Shown here piece after piece: positions 28,725 to 37,252 of a stretch of DNA of 64,000 bases (position 1 is the stretch's first letter; each line of letters begins with the position of its first letter). The DNA is from DATARH01 sp963789255 (lineage in GTDB: Bacteria; Pseudomonadota; Alphaproteobacteria; ATCC43930; CGMCC-115725): positions 1,860,001 to 1,924,000 of the forward strand of contig CAWBJW010000002.1 in the NCBI GenBank assembly GCA_963789255.1. The letters run 5' to 3'. Made by a program: the position numbers and the translations under genes. The notes under the pieces were generated by a model. The model worked only from the letters and a program-made list of their open reading frames with translations, did no database searches and was not told the DNA's origin.

Positions 28725-29762
28725 ATGGATGTGGCACACACCGTGACGCTGGAACTGGACCGGCGGGGGCCACCGCGGCCGCCGCCCGATGGTGCGGCTG
28801 AGATGCCCGGCAACATCTACCGCTATGTCGTGGCGACGAGCGGGTGGCACCAGCTGGTACTGGTGGTGCTGACCGTCCTGGTGTTTCTGCTCGAAGTCGT
28901 GCCGCTCGAATTGCAGCGCCGGACCGTTGACGACATCGTCAAGAAACGGGATTTCTGGTGGATCGTCGAGCTCGGCGCCGTCTACGCCGCCACGGTGCTG
29001 GTGCAGGGCGGCACCAAGCTCGTCGTCAACATCTATCGCAGCTGGGTCGGCGAGCGCGCGCGGCGCGATCTGCGACGCCGGGTGCATATCCTGGTCAGCT
29101 CGACCTCGGCCGCCGCATCGACGCCGGAAGCGGAAGGGGTCCAGGCCTCGATGATCGTCGCGGAAGTCGAAGCGATCGGCGGCTTTGTCGGCGAGGCGGT
29201 TTCCGAGCCGTTGCTGCAGGGCGGCATCCTGTGTTCGGTGCTGGCCTACATGATCCATGTCGATGTGTGGATGGCCGCGACGGCGCTGGCGCTGTTCATC
29301 CCTCAGCTGGTCTTCGTCCCGCTGATGCAGCGCGCGATGAACCGGCGCACCCGGGTGCGCGTCCGGATCCTCCGGGGGCTCAGCGTCAGTGCCGTCGGGG
29401 GGACGCGCGGCGACGCCGAGCGCGACCGGGCCGACGACGAGCGCATCCAGCGCGTGTTCGAACTCAACATGGGGATCTTCCGCTTCAAGTTCTCGATGAA
29501 CTTCCTGATGAACCTGAGCACGCAGCTCCAGGTCATCGGCGCGCTCCTGGTCGGCGGCTGGGCGGTCTATGCGGGCCGGCTGGAAATCGGCGGCGTCGTT
29601 GCCTTCATCTCGGGGATCGGCCGGATCACCGACCCGTGGGGCGATCTCGTCAACTACTTTCGCAACGTCAACATCGCGCAAGTCAAATACGCGCTGCTGC
29701 GCGACGCGATCAACCAGCAGGCGGCGCCGTCGCCATCGGACGCCAGCGTTGCGACGGCATAG
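28725..29762 (+). CDS. ABC transporter transmembrane domain protein without an ATPase domain
   Basis: 345-residue membrane protein resembling the membrane half of an ABC exporter: QLVLVVLTVLVFLLEVVPLE, IYRSWVGERARRDLRRRVH (intracellular loop), ILCSVLAYMIHVDVWMAATA, then QLQVIGALLVGGWAVYAGRLEIGGVVAFI and a coupling region DLVNYFRNVNIAQVKYALLR. The reading frame ends there: no Walker A, ABC signature or Walker B follows, and none is found in the neighbouring genes. An alternative start is ATG 28803. A GAATC-G-GATTC palindrome (28693-28703) lies just upstream. It may use an ATPase encoded elsewhere or have lost transport activity. Confidence 0.75.
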   Translation: MDVAHTVTLELDRRGPPRPPPDGAAEMPGNIYRYVVATSGWHQLVLVVLTVLVFLLEVVPLELQRRTVDDIVKKRDFWWIVELGAVYAATVLVQGGTKLVVNIYRSWVGERARRDLRRRVHILVSSTSAAASTPEAEGVQASMIVAEVEAIGGFVGEAVSEPLLQGGILCSVLAYMIHVDVWMAATALALFIPQLVFVPLMQRAMNRRTRVRVRILRGLSVSAVGGTRGDAERDRADDERIQRVFELNMGIFRFKFSMNFLMNLSTQLQVIGALLVGGWAVYAGRLEIGGVVAFISGIGRITDPWGDLVNYFRNVNIAQVKYALLRDAINQQAAPSPSDASVATA

Positions 29763-29906
29763 CAGATGACCGGGTTTTGCAGCGCTCTGGCATGCGGCGG
29801 TGGTGTTCGCGGCAACGGATGATGCAAAGCGCCCCTATAACGTTGGGAATTCCGATCCGTTTGCGGCCGAACGGCTGGCTCGGGAACTCGATGACGGGAT
29901 GCTGTG

Positions 29907-30593
29907 ATGCGCTCGATCATGGTGCAATGGGCGGGTCTGACGCGAGGCAACCTGGCAACCAATGCGGGCCGCCGGGGACGACGGCTCGTCGAACGGGCCA
30001 TCCATGCGCTCGATCCGCTGCTCCGGCGTTGTTACGATGTCTATGAATTTACCGATGACCGCGAGTGCATTATCCGTATCGCTTTGCGTGCCGCTCAAAG
30101 CAACGTCGCGCTCCAACGTGGCGGGCACGTTCGGTCGGGCGAGGCTATCGTCGAATTGCATTTGTGGAACGAGCAACTGCCGCTGGTCTCGCATAACGGC
30201 GTTGATATGGCCTGGGGCGCCTTGACGGACCGGCAGGTTCGCCGCTCCTTGAATTTGCTCGCCACCCACCTCGCCGCCTATCCGAATGTTGTCGCGCTGC
30301 ATGGCGAAGCGGCGTTCGGCTGCCAAATGGGCCAGCAGCAGCGAGTTCGCTTCGCTGGTCGCTACGGCTTCGAGATCGTCAACGGCAAACCGGGGCTGCG
30401 CCGCCGGGTTCGTCACTTTTGCGACGATTTCCTGTTTTGGGGTCTGACGCGGACCTTCAATCCGCACGGTCTGAAGGGCAAACCCCTTCACCGGACCCGC
30501 TACGACGTTTGGATGTCGCGCAGCGAACTCGACCGGCGATGGGGCGCCATCGCGGCCGGAAACCGCGCTACGGCGCCCCTCGCCCCTCGCTGA
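29907..30593 (+). CDS. YkoP-like domain protein
   Basis: About 228 residues. The middle (CIIRIALRAAQSNVALQRGG then HVRSGEAIVELHLWNEQLPL) has the DG/GExIxELHLxN pattern of YkoP domains, which in other bacteria occur beside polysaccharide deacetylases and glycosyltransferases. The C-terminal part is basic (LRRRVRHFCDDFLFWGLTRT). No signal peptide is obvious. Start choice is uncertain (GTG 29904, ATG 29907, ATG 29919). It follows the ABC membrane domain gene by 144 bases and overlaps the convergent VOC gene by 26 bases. Codon use is less GC-biased than its neighbours. Function unknown. Confidence 0.6.
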   Translation: MRSIMVQWAGLTRGNLATNAGRRGRRLVERAIHALDPLLRRCYDVYEFTDDRECIIRIALRAAQSNVALQRGGHVRSGEAIVELHLWNEQLPLVSHNGVDMAWGALTDRQVRRSLNLLATHLAAYPNVVALHGEAAFGCQMGQQQRVRFAGRYGFEIVNGKPGLRRRVRHFCDDFLFWGLTRTFNPHGLKGKPLHRTRYDVWMSRSELDRRWGAIAAGNRATAPLAPR

Positions 30594-31446
30594 AAAACAG
30601 CACGGTGCCGCTGGCTTCCTTGGCCGGTACGGCGAGGCGGCCGTCGGGCAACTCGTCGAACGCGATCTGCCATTGCGCGAGGTAATCCGCGGTCTGCTCG
30701 CGCCGGTCTACGTCAAGTTCGAGCGCAGCGATGCCCGGCACCGGAAAATCCGGGTCGAGATCGATCCCCGGATGCATCGTCGCGAAATCGTCCGGCGTCG
30801 CAAACAGGATGCGGTGCGGGCCGGTGCGCACCGAGGCGACCGCATCGGTGGTGGTGACCTCGTGCATGCCGAAAAGCCGGTCATAGGCCGGCAACAGCGG
30901 CGCGGTCTCCGCGACGATCAGATAGACGCTGCGCAACCCGGCGGCGCCGTTCGGGTGGACCAGCCACTCCGGGCGGCGCATCAGCTCCGGCGTCAGGTGG
31001 CCGCAGAGAAAGCAGTCGAGCGCCGGCGTCTCCTTCGGCGGCAGCGCGAGCAGCGTGAAACGCGGCACGACGCTGCCCTCGGGCAATTCGAGCTGGCGGC
31101 CGAGGGCGCGCGGCTCGCCGGGATGCAGCCCGAGCGCCATGAGCGCCGCGGCGGCCGCCCCGAATGGCGCGCCTGGCGGCCCCTCGGGAGCGAGCGCGAC
31201 CGACATCGCGCCTTCGCGGCGCGCGAGAAAGGCGTCGAGCCGCTGACCCTGCTCGCCGCGCTCGACGAGCCCGAGCAGCTCGAGGTAGTCGCGCGCAAAC
31301 ATGATGCAGTAATTGGCGGTGCCCTGGCCGAGATGGCGGCCGCGCGGCGTCAACGTAAAGCCGAGGCGGGTCCAGCCCATCCGCGCCCGTTCGAGATCGC
31401 GCACGCCGATGACGACATGGTCGATCCCCGCGATCCCGTTGCGCAT
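30568..31446 (-). CDS. VOC (glyoxalase-like) domain protein
   Basis: 292-residue protein of the vicinal-oxygen-chelate superfamily with two repeated modules: GIAGIDHVVIGVRDLERARM starts the first, and RSVYLIVAETAPLLPAYDRL starts the second. The long form with DHVVIGVRDLERA, GTANYCIMF and YLELLGL matches the Glyoxalase_3/glyoxalase-like group, whose substrates are mostly unknown. It probably binds a divalent metal. It is the last gene of a minus-strand series (rppH, TPR protein, this gene) with a 31-base gap to the TPR gene. Confidence 0.85.
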   Translation of the reverse strand: MRNGIAGIDHVVIGVRDLERARMGWTRLGFTLTPRGRHLGQGTANYCIMFARDYLELLGLVERGEQGQRLDAFLARREGAMSVALAPEGPPGAPFGAAAAALMALGLHPGEPRALGRQLELPEGSVVPRFTLLALPPKETPALDCFLCGHLTPELMRRPEWLVHPNGAAGLRSVYLIVAETAPLLPAYDRLFGMHEVTTTDAVASVRTGPHRILFATPDDFATMHPGIDLDPDFPVPGIAALELDVDRREQTADYLAQWQIAFDELPDGRLAVPAKEASGTVLFFSEGRGAP

Positions 31447-31477
31447 CCGCTTCCTCCGCCCGCCGTGGCTGGTCAGC

Positions 31478-32116
31478 CTACGGCATGCCGTCCCGGTGCA
31501 TGGCTTCGAGGACGGCGGTCGCGGCGCGGGTTGCCGGGTCGTCGTCGCCCCCGGCGCGGCGCCGGCTTTCGACGAGCTGGCACTGCAGCCAATAAGCCTC
31601 GCTGCGCTCGCCGTACTGCCAGAGGATCGCCGCCAAATTGCCGACCGCCGTCAGAGTGTCGCCGTCCGCCTCGCCCAGCACCCGGTGCATCGTCTCGATC
31701 GCATTTTCCAGCAACGCGCGGGCGTGGGCGACATCGCCTTGCGCGGCGACGGTCCCCGCCAGGTTGTTGAGGGCGCGCAGCGTGTCGCGCCCGCTCTCGC
31801 CCCACGCCTCGGGTGCCAGCGCGACGATATGCTCCTGCAGCCGGCGCGCCTCGGCGAGATCGCCTTCAGCCCCGATCGTCGTCGCCAGCTTGCCGAGCGC
31901 CTTCAGGGTGTCGCCATGCTTCTCGCCGTAGAGCCGCCGGCGCGCGGCCACGACATGCTCCTCGAGCGCGCGCACCTCGGCGAGCCGGCCGCGCGACCAC
32001 AGCATCTCGGCAAGGTCGAGCATCGCGGCGAGCGTGTCGGGATGCTCGTCGCCCTGCGCCTGGCGCAGCAGCTCGACGCGCGCGCGGCTCTGGGCCAGGG
32101 TCGGTTGCTCGCTCAT
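31478..32116 (-). CDS. Tetratricopeptide repeat protein
   Basis: 212-residue protein built of about four or five 42-residue TPR units of the kinesin-light-chain type: GDEHPDTLAAMLDLAEMLWS, GEKHGDTLKALGKLATTIGA, GESGRDTLRALNNLAGTVAA and GEADGDTLTAVGNLAAILWQ, each with a conserved H/R-x-DTL and a following ALLE-type helix. ATG 32116 is chosen because repeats begin soon after; longer in-frame starts overlap rppH. A scaffold for protein interactions, partners unknown. Its start is 28 bases after the rppH stop, so the two are probably co-transcribed. Confidence 0.85.
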   Translation of the reverse strand: MSEQPTLAQSRARVELLRQAQGDEHPDTLAAMLDLAEMLWSRGRLAEVRALEEHVVAARRRLYGEKHGDTLKALGKLATTIGAEGDLAEARRLQEHIVALAPEAWGESGRDTLRALNNLAGTVAAQGDVAHARALLENAIETMHRVLGEADGDTLTAVGNLAAILWQYGERSEAYWLQCQLVESRRRAGGDDDPATRAATAVLEAMHRDGMP

Positions 32117-32144
32117 CCCGCCACCCTGCCGCCGAACGCTTCCC

Positions 32145-32646
32145 TCAGCAGCCTGCGGGCTGGCAGTAGTCGCGGAACTCGGCCAGGACATCGAGGTACA
32201 GCCGGCGCTTGAACGGCACGATCAGTTCGGGCAGCCGGTCGGGCATGACCCATTCCCAGGCATCGAATTCCGGGTGCTCGGCGGCGCCGGGATCGATATC
32301 GCAATCCTCGCCGGTAAAGCGCATCGCGAACCATTTCTGCCGCTGGCCGCGATAGCGCCCGCCCCACATCGCGGCGGCGAGGCTCGGCCGGCAGGTCGTA
32401 GGAGAACCAGCCCCGGCTTTCGCCGAGGATCTCGGCCTTGCCGGTGCCGACCTCTTCGGCAAGCTCGCGGATCGCCGCGGCGCGCGGGGTCTCGCCCGGG
32501 TCGATCCCGCCCTGCGGCATCTGCCAGGCCGCCAGCCCCGCCGGCATGTTGATGCGACGGCCGGCAAAGGCGTTGCCGGCGCGGTTCAGCAGCATGATCC
32601 CGACCGCCGGGCGATAAAGGGCGAGCTCGCTGTCGGGCAGCGTCAC
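32145..32646 (-). CDS. rppH: RNA pyrophosphohydrolase, apparent +1 frameshift
   Basis: Nudix hydrolase that removes pyrophosphate from triphosphorylated 5' ends of mRNA and so starts degradation; about 166 residues, the family norm. The first part reads YRPAVGIMLLNRAG, then QMPQGGIDPGETPRAAAIRE with LAEEVGT completing the Nudix box. After DLPA the frame breaks; removing one G (minus strand, 32385) gives SLAAAMWGGRYRGQRQKWFA followed by FDAWEWVMPDRLPELIVPFK and the usual C-terminus YLDVLAEF. All catalytic Glu residues are present. It lies 43 bases after ctpA. Confidence 0.9.
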
Positions 32647-32689
32647 GAGGCTACGCCCGGAGCCGATGGCAGCGGCGGCGGTACCGCAA

Positions 32690-33975
32690 TCAATTCACCA
32701 CGCGACCGTTGAACAGCGCGATGCCGCGCAGCATGTCGACCGCCCGGGCAAGCTGGTAGTCATCGGGCGTACCGATGATCGCGGGGTCGACCGTGCTCGG
32801 CTCGGCCGTGCTCTCGACCGGCTTGGCGTCCTTCTTGTCGGCGGCCTTCGCGGTCTCGGCGTCCTTCGTCGGGGGCTGCTCGATCTTGGCGGCTTCGACG
32901 ACGATATCGGGCTCGATGCCTTCGGCCTGGATCGACCGGCCCGACGGCGTGTAGTAGCGTGCCGTGGTCAGCCGCATCGCGCCATGCCCGGCGAGCGGGA
33001 TGATCGTCTGTACCGAGCCTTTGCCGAACGAGCGGGTGCCCATCAGGATCGCGCGATGGTGGTCCTTCAAGGCGCCGGCGACGATCTCGCTGGCCGACGC
33101 CGAACCGCCGTTGATCAGCACCGCCAGCGGCAGGCCGGCGGCGATATCGTGGCCGTGGGCGTCGTAGCGCTGCGCGTCGTCGGGGCGGCGGCCGCGGGTC
33201 GATACGATCTCGCCCTTGTCGAGGAACGCGTCGGAAACCGCCACCGCCTGATCGAGCAATCCGCCCGGGTTGTTGCGCAGGTCGAGGACGACCCCGATCA
33301 GCTTGTTGTTGGCCTGCGTTTTCAGTTTCTTCATCGCCTTGTTGAGGCCGACATCGGTCTGCTCGTTGAACGAGGTGATGCGGATATAGCCGATGTCATT
33401 GCCTTCGAGATGCGAGCGGACCGACTGGATCTTGATGACCGCGCGGGTCAGCTTTACGTCGAAAGGCGTCGCGGCCTTTGCGTCGGATCGTCAGGTTGAT
33501 GTCGCTGTTTACCGGGCCCCGCATCTTTTCGACCGCTTCGGGCAACGTCATGCCCTGCACCGGGGTGCCGTCGAGGCGGGTGATCAGGTCGCCGGGCTTG
33601 AGGCCGGCGTGGGCCGCCGGCGTATCGTCGATCGGCGAGACCACCTTGACAAGCCCGTTCTCCATCGACACTTCGATCCCCAGCCCGCCGAATTCGCCGC
33701 GGGTTTGGACCTTCATGTCATTGAAGTTCTTGGCGTTGAGATAGTTCGAATGCGGATCCAGCGAGGTCAGCATGCCGTTGATCGCGCCCTCGACCAGCGT
33801 CTCGTCGGTGACTTTGTCGACGTAGTCCGCAGCGCACCAGCTCGAACACGTCGCCGAACAGCTTGAGCTCTGCATAGGTTTCCGGCGTGTTCGACGAGGC
33901 GGCGCCGACATCCTGGTGCAGGGTCAACAGAAAGACCGCTCCGGCAGCCGCCGCGATCAGCCCCAATCGCTTCAT
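32690..33975 (-). CDS. ctpA: S41 family carboxy-terminal processing peptidase, two apparent +1 frameshifts
   Basis: Periplasmic serine protease, about 427 residues. An N-terminal signal (MKRLGLIAAAAGAVFLLTLH) is followed by YAELKLFGDVFELVR, where T 33831 (minus strand) must be removed to continue ADYVDKVTDETLVEGAINGM and the PDZ domain FGGLGIEVSMENGLVKVVSP. A second extra C (33461) splits KGRDAF from DVKLTRAVIKIQSVR. The catalytic region is in frame: VLDLRNNPGGLLDQAVAVSD, GGSASASEIVAGALKD (Ser) and RSFGKGSVQTIIPL (Lys). Its start overlaps the stop of the envC-like gene by 4 bases, the conserved envC-ctpA arrangement. It likely controls peptidoglycan hydrolases. Confidence 0.92.
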
Positions 33976-35249
33976 TCATGCACCTTTTGGTCCCCGCCTG
34001 GTCGATCCCCGAGTGGTCGATCCCTTGGCCCGTCGCGCCCCTTGTCGCCGGTCGCCAGCCACGGTTGGGGATCGACCGGGCGGCCGTCGCGGCGCAACTC
34101 GACATAAAGCGTGCCGGCCGCCTTGTCCACGGCATCCGGCATGGCGCCCACCGGTTCGCCGGCCAGGACCCATTGGTCGACCGTTACGTCGACCCGGCCC
34201 AAACCGGCGAGCAGCGAATGATACCCGCCCCCGTGCCTGATGATCAAGGCGAGCCCGAGATTGTCGAACGCCCCGGCATAGACGACCCTGCCGTCAAACG
34301 GTGCGACGACGACGGCGCCGGGCGGTGCGGCAAAGCGCAAACCCTGGCTTGCCGTCCCGCCGGCTTCTGTTGCGGCATCGGCGGCGCCGAAGCGCTGGCT
34401 GATCGAGCCGGAAACCGGCATCGCCAGCCTGGCATGCGGCGGATCGAAGGCGCGCAGCCCCGGGGGCCGGGTCGGGTCGGCGGCCTCCACTGTCAGCGCG
34501 CGCGCCTGCGCCCTGGAGAGCGCCCTGCGGGCGTGGGCGAGCAGCTCCTTGTCGCGGCGATCGGTCGCGGCGTCGGCGCGCTCGATCAGATCGCCGATAT
34601 CCTTGGCGTCATGCCCGAGCTTGGCGATCCGCGCCGCCTCGCCGGCATCCCCGGGCAGCATCCGGCGATCCAGCTCGTTCTGGCGCGCGATCAGCTGCGC
34701 GAGGCGCCCGCGGTCTTTTGCGAACGCGTCGCGCGCGGCGGCCAGCTGGCCCTCCTTCGCGGCGATCTCCTTGTGCAGCGCCGCGACCCGCACGAATTCG
34801 CCCGACAGCGCGCGTGCCTCTTCCCGCAGCGCCGGGACGGCGTCGTCGAGCAGCAGCAAGCTGCGGATGCGATCGATCGGCGCCTCGGCAGCGACGGCGA
34901 ACCGGTCGGGCGGATGGCGCGCGATACGCTCGATCGCGCCGAGGAGCTGCGCCTGTTCGACGCGGCTGTCGTCGAGATCGCGCATTCGCCCGGCGGCGTC
35001 GCGGCCGAGCAGGTCGGTGTCGTGTTCGAGCGCTGCGACCGCCTGCTCCTCTTCTTGCGTGTCGCGCGCGGCGGCGATGCCCTGCTGGCGCACCGCGTCG
35101 AGTTCGCCAGCGGGGCTGGGTTGGGCGCCAGGCTGGGTGCCCGGCGGGGCATCAGCCGGCCCGGCCGCGGGCTGCGAAGCTGCCGGGGCGGCGGCAACGA
35201 GCAGCGCAACGACGGCGGCGGCGGCGCGCCAGGAAGCGGGGTCACTCAG
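33972..35249 (-). CDS. EnvC-like murein hydrolase activator (M23 family peptidase)
   Basis: Periplasmic factor with a long coiled coil (residues about 50-270, rich in Ala, Leu, Arg and Glu) and a C-terminal LytM/M23 domain: ARLAMPVSGSISQRFGA, GLRFAAPPGAVVVAPFDGRV, HGGGYHSLLAGL and GTLYVELRRDGRPVDPQPWL. Metal ligands of active M23 enzymes are largely absent (QGLRF, not HxGxD), so it is likely an amidase activator. A signal-like stretch (AAAAVVALLVAAAPAASQPA) lies in frame upstream of the GTG at 35093, so translation must begin earlier; CTG 35249, overlapping the gpmI stop, is the only near-cognate start, which is unusual. Coupled to ctpA by a 4-base overlap. Confidence 0.8.
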   Translation of the reverse strand: MSDPASWRAAAAVVALLVAAAPAASQPAAGPADAPPGTQPGAQPSPAGELDAVRQQGIAAARDTQEEEQAVAALEHDTDLLGRDAAGRMRDLDDSRVEQAQLLGAIERIARHPPDRFAVAAEAPIDRIRSLLLLDDAVPALREEARALSGEFVRVAALHKEIAAKEGQLAAARDAFAKDRGRLAQLIARQNELDRRMLPGDAGEAARIAKLGHDAKDIGDLIERADAATDRRDKELLAHARRALSRAQARALTVEAADPTRPPGLRAFDPPHARLAMPVSGSISQRFGAADAATEAGGTASQGLRFAAPPGAVVVAPFDGRVVYAGAFDNLGLALIIRHGGGYHSLLAGLGRVDVTVDQWVLAGEPVGAMPDAVDKAAGTLYVELRRDGRPVDPQPWLATGDKGRDGPRDRPLGDRPGGDQKVHE

Positions 35250-36810
35250 CGGCGCGCCTCGCGTCCGCGACGATCAGCGAATGCCCGGTCATCGCCGCCG
35301 GCTTGGCGAGGCCGAGGATGTCGAGCAGGGTCGGCGCGACATCGGCGAGGCTTCCGTCAGCGAGCCGCGCGACGGCGGCGGGCGGGTTGACGATGACGAA
35401 CGGGACCCGGTTCAGCGTATGCGCGGTATAAGGCTCGCCGGTGACCGGATCGCGCATCATCTCGGCGTTGCCGTGGTCGGCGGTGACGACGAGGGTGCCG
35501 CCGGCCGCCTCGACCGCTTGCGACAGCCGGCCGAGGCAGGCATCGACCGTCTCGACCGCCTTGATCGCGGCATCGAGTTTTCCGGTATGCCCGACCATGT
35601 CGGTGTTGGCGTAGTTGATGACGACGACATCGAAATGGCCGGAGCGGATCGCCTCGACCACCTTGTCGGTCACCTCGGGGGCCGACATCTCGGGCTGCAG
35701 ATCGTAGGTCGCGACCTTGGGCGACGGCACCAGGATGCGCTCCTCGCCGGGAAACACGGTCTCCCGCCCACCGTTGAAGAAAAACGTCACATGCGCGTAT
35801 TTCTCGGTCTCGGCGATGCGCAATTGCGTCATGCCGGCAGCGGAGACGATTTCGCCGAAGGTGTCGCTGAGATCTTCCGGCGGGAACAGCGTGGCGAGGA
35901 ACGGGTTCAGCTCCTCCGAATACTCCGTGAGCCCGAGCGCGGCGGCAAACGCGATGCGCCTGTCGCGGGCGAATCCGGAGAAGCCGGGGTCGACCAGCGC
36001 GCCGGCGATCTCGCGGATGCGGTCGGCGCGGAAATTGGCGAACAGCACGCCGTCGCCGTCCTTGATCCCGCGATAGTCGCCGAGCGCGGTCGGCAAGACG
36101 AACTCGTCGCTTTCGCCGCGCGCATAGGCCGCCTCGACCGCCGCGATCGCGTCTGCGGCATGCTCGCCCGCTGCCGCGGTCAACACCCGGTAGGCCTTCT
36201 CGACCCGGTCCCAGCGCTGGTCGCGGTCCATCGCATAATAGCGCCCGGCGACCGTCGCGATGCGGACATCGCCCCGGCTGGTTATAGCGCCGGCGACAGC
36301 GGCCTCGAACTGCCGCAGATAGCCGATCGCCGATTTGGGCGGCGTGTCGCGGCCGTCGAGAAACGCATGCACCCGGACCACCAGCCCGGCCTCGGCGAGA
36401 ACCGACGCGAGCGCGGCGATCTGGTGCTGATGCGAATGCACCCCGCCCGGCGACAGCAGGCCCATGACATGCGCGGTGCCATGGCTCGCCTTGAGCTTGC
36501 CGATGAAATCCTCGAGCGCCGGCATCTCCGCGAGCCTGCCCTCGGCAATCGCCTTGTCGATCCGCGGCAGATCCTGCATCACCACGCGGCCGGCGCCGAG
36601 ATCGGTATGCCCGACCTCGGAATTGCCCATCTGCCCGTCGGGCAGCCCGACGTAATGCTCGCTGGCCTCCAGCAGCGCGTGCGGCCAGCGCCGCATCAGC
36701 GCGTGCCACACCGGGGCATGGGCGCGGGTGATCGCATTGTCGGCGGCATCCGGCCGCACGCCCCAGCCGTCGAGGATGCACAGCACAACCGGGCGCGGGC
36801 GGGTGGTCAT
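35242..36810 (-). CDS. gpmI: 2,3-bisphosphoglycerate-independent phosphoglycerate mutase
   Basis: Mn2+-dependent interconversion of 2- and 3-phosphoglycerate in glycolysis and gluconeogenesis, 522 residues. Motifs: PVVLCILDGWGVRPD at the start, GQMGNSEVGHTDLGAGR carrying the phosphorylated Ser, HAFLDGRDTPPKSA, ANFRADRIREI, FFFNGGRETVFPGEER, and the metal-binding INYANTDMVGHTG and VTADHGNAEMM. ATG 36810 starts at the family's usual position. It is the first gene of the gpmI, envC-like, ctpA, rppH series on the minus strand, an order common in alphaproteobacteria. Confidence 0.96.
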   Translation of the reverse strand: MTTRPRPVVLCILDGWGVRPDAADNAITRAHAPVWHALMRRWPHALLEASEHYVGLPDGQMGNSEVGHTDLGAGRVVMQDLPRIDKAIAEGRLAEMPALEDFIGKLKASHGTAHVMGLLSPGGVHSHQHQIAALASVLAEAGLVVRVHAFLDGRDTPPKSAIGYLRQFEAAVAGAITSRGDVRIATVAGRYYAMDRDQRWDRVEKAYRVLTAAAGEHAADAIAAVEAAYARGESDEFVLPTALGDYRGIKDGDGVLFANFRADRIREIAGALVDPGFSGFARDRRIAFAAALGLTEYSEELNPFLATLFPPEDLSDTFGEIVSAAGMTQLRIAETEKYAHVTFFFNGGRETVFPGEERILVPSPKVATYDLQPEMSAPEVTDKVVEAIRSGHFDVVVINYANTDMVGHTGKLDAAIKAVETVDACLGRLSQAVEAAGGTLVVTADHGNAEMMRDPVTGEPYTAHTLNRVPFVIVNPPAAVARLADGSLADVAPTLLDILGLAKPAAMTGHSLIVADARRAAE

Positions 36811-37252
36811 CGGAAGGCGCTCCAGAGCAATCGGCCAACGCCGATATACAATCAAATCGCGCCCGCCAAAACACGCTTCGACACTTATCCTCCTGCCCAA
36901 TCCCCGCACCCGCGCAGCGGAGGCCTGCTTGCCGCGGCGGGAGGTCCCTCGCCGAGGCCCGGGCGAATGCCGAGGTTGCGCCGATTCCCCCCGGTCTGGG
37001 GTCGCGAGGTTTGACGCGGCTGGGTAAATAAACCGAACTCGATCCTCCCTCAACGAGAGGTCTCGTCCCCGTTCCCTAGACAACCCGCCTGCAGAGTATT
37101 AGAAGCGAGCTTTGGCGTACCGGGGAGATGCGCCGCCGCGCCGGGCGAGGCGTTGGAATGTCAACGGGCTTCCTGAAATCAGCGGTCGCATTTACCGATG
37201 GTAGCGCGACCTTTGAACGAAAGGATGAACCCGATCCCAGGATTTTATTGCG
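36811..37252. other. Intergenic region between gpmI and the sugar aminotransferase gene
   Basis: About 440 bases without a gene I can support. It must hold divergent promoters for gpmI and the aminotransferase gene. On the minus strand TTGATTGTATATC lies some 45 bases upstream of gpmI, a possible -10 region, but no convincing -35 is spaced correctly. The half nearer 37250 is AT-richer, matching the composition of the two plus-strand genes that follow. Confidence 0.4.

Noticed and set aside
34549..37014. Long plus-strand frame opposite gpmI and the EnvC-like gene
   Set aside because: Low-complexity Arg/Ala-rich translation with no recognisable motif; the minus-strand genes are well conserved.
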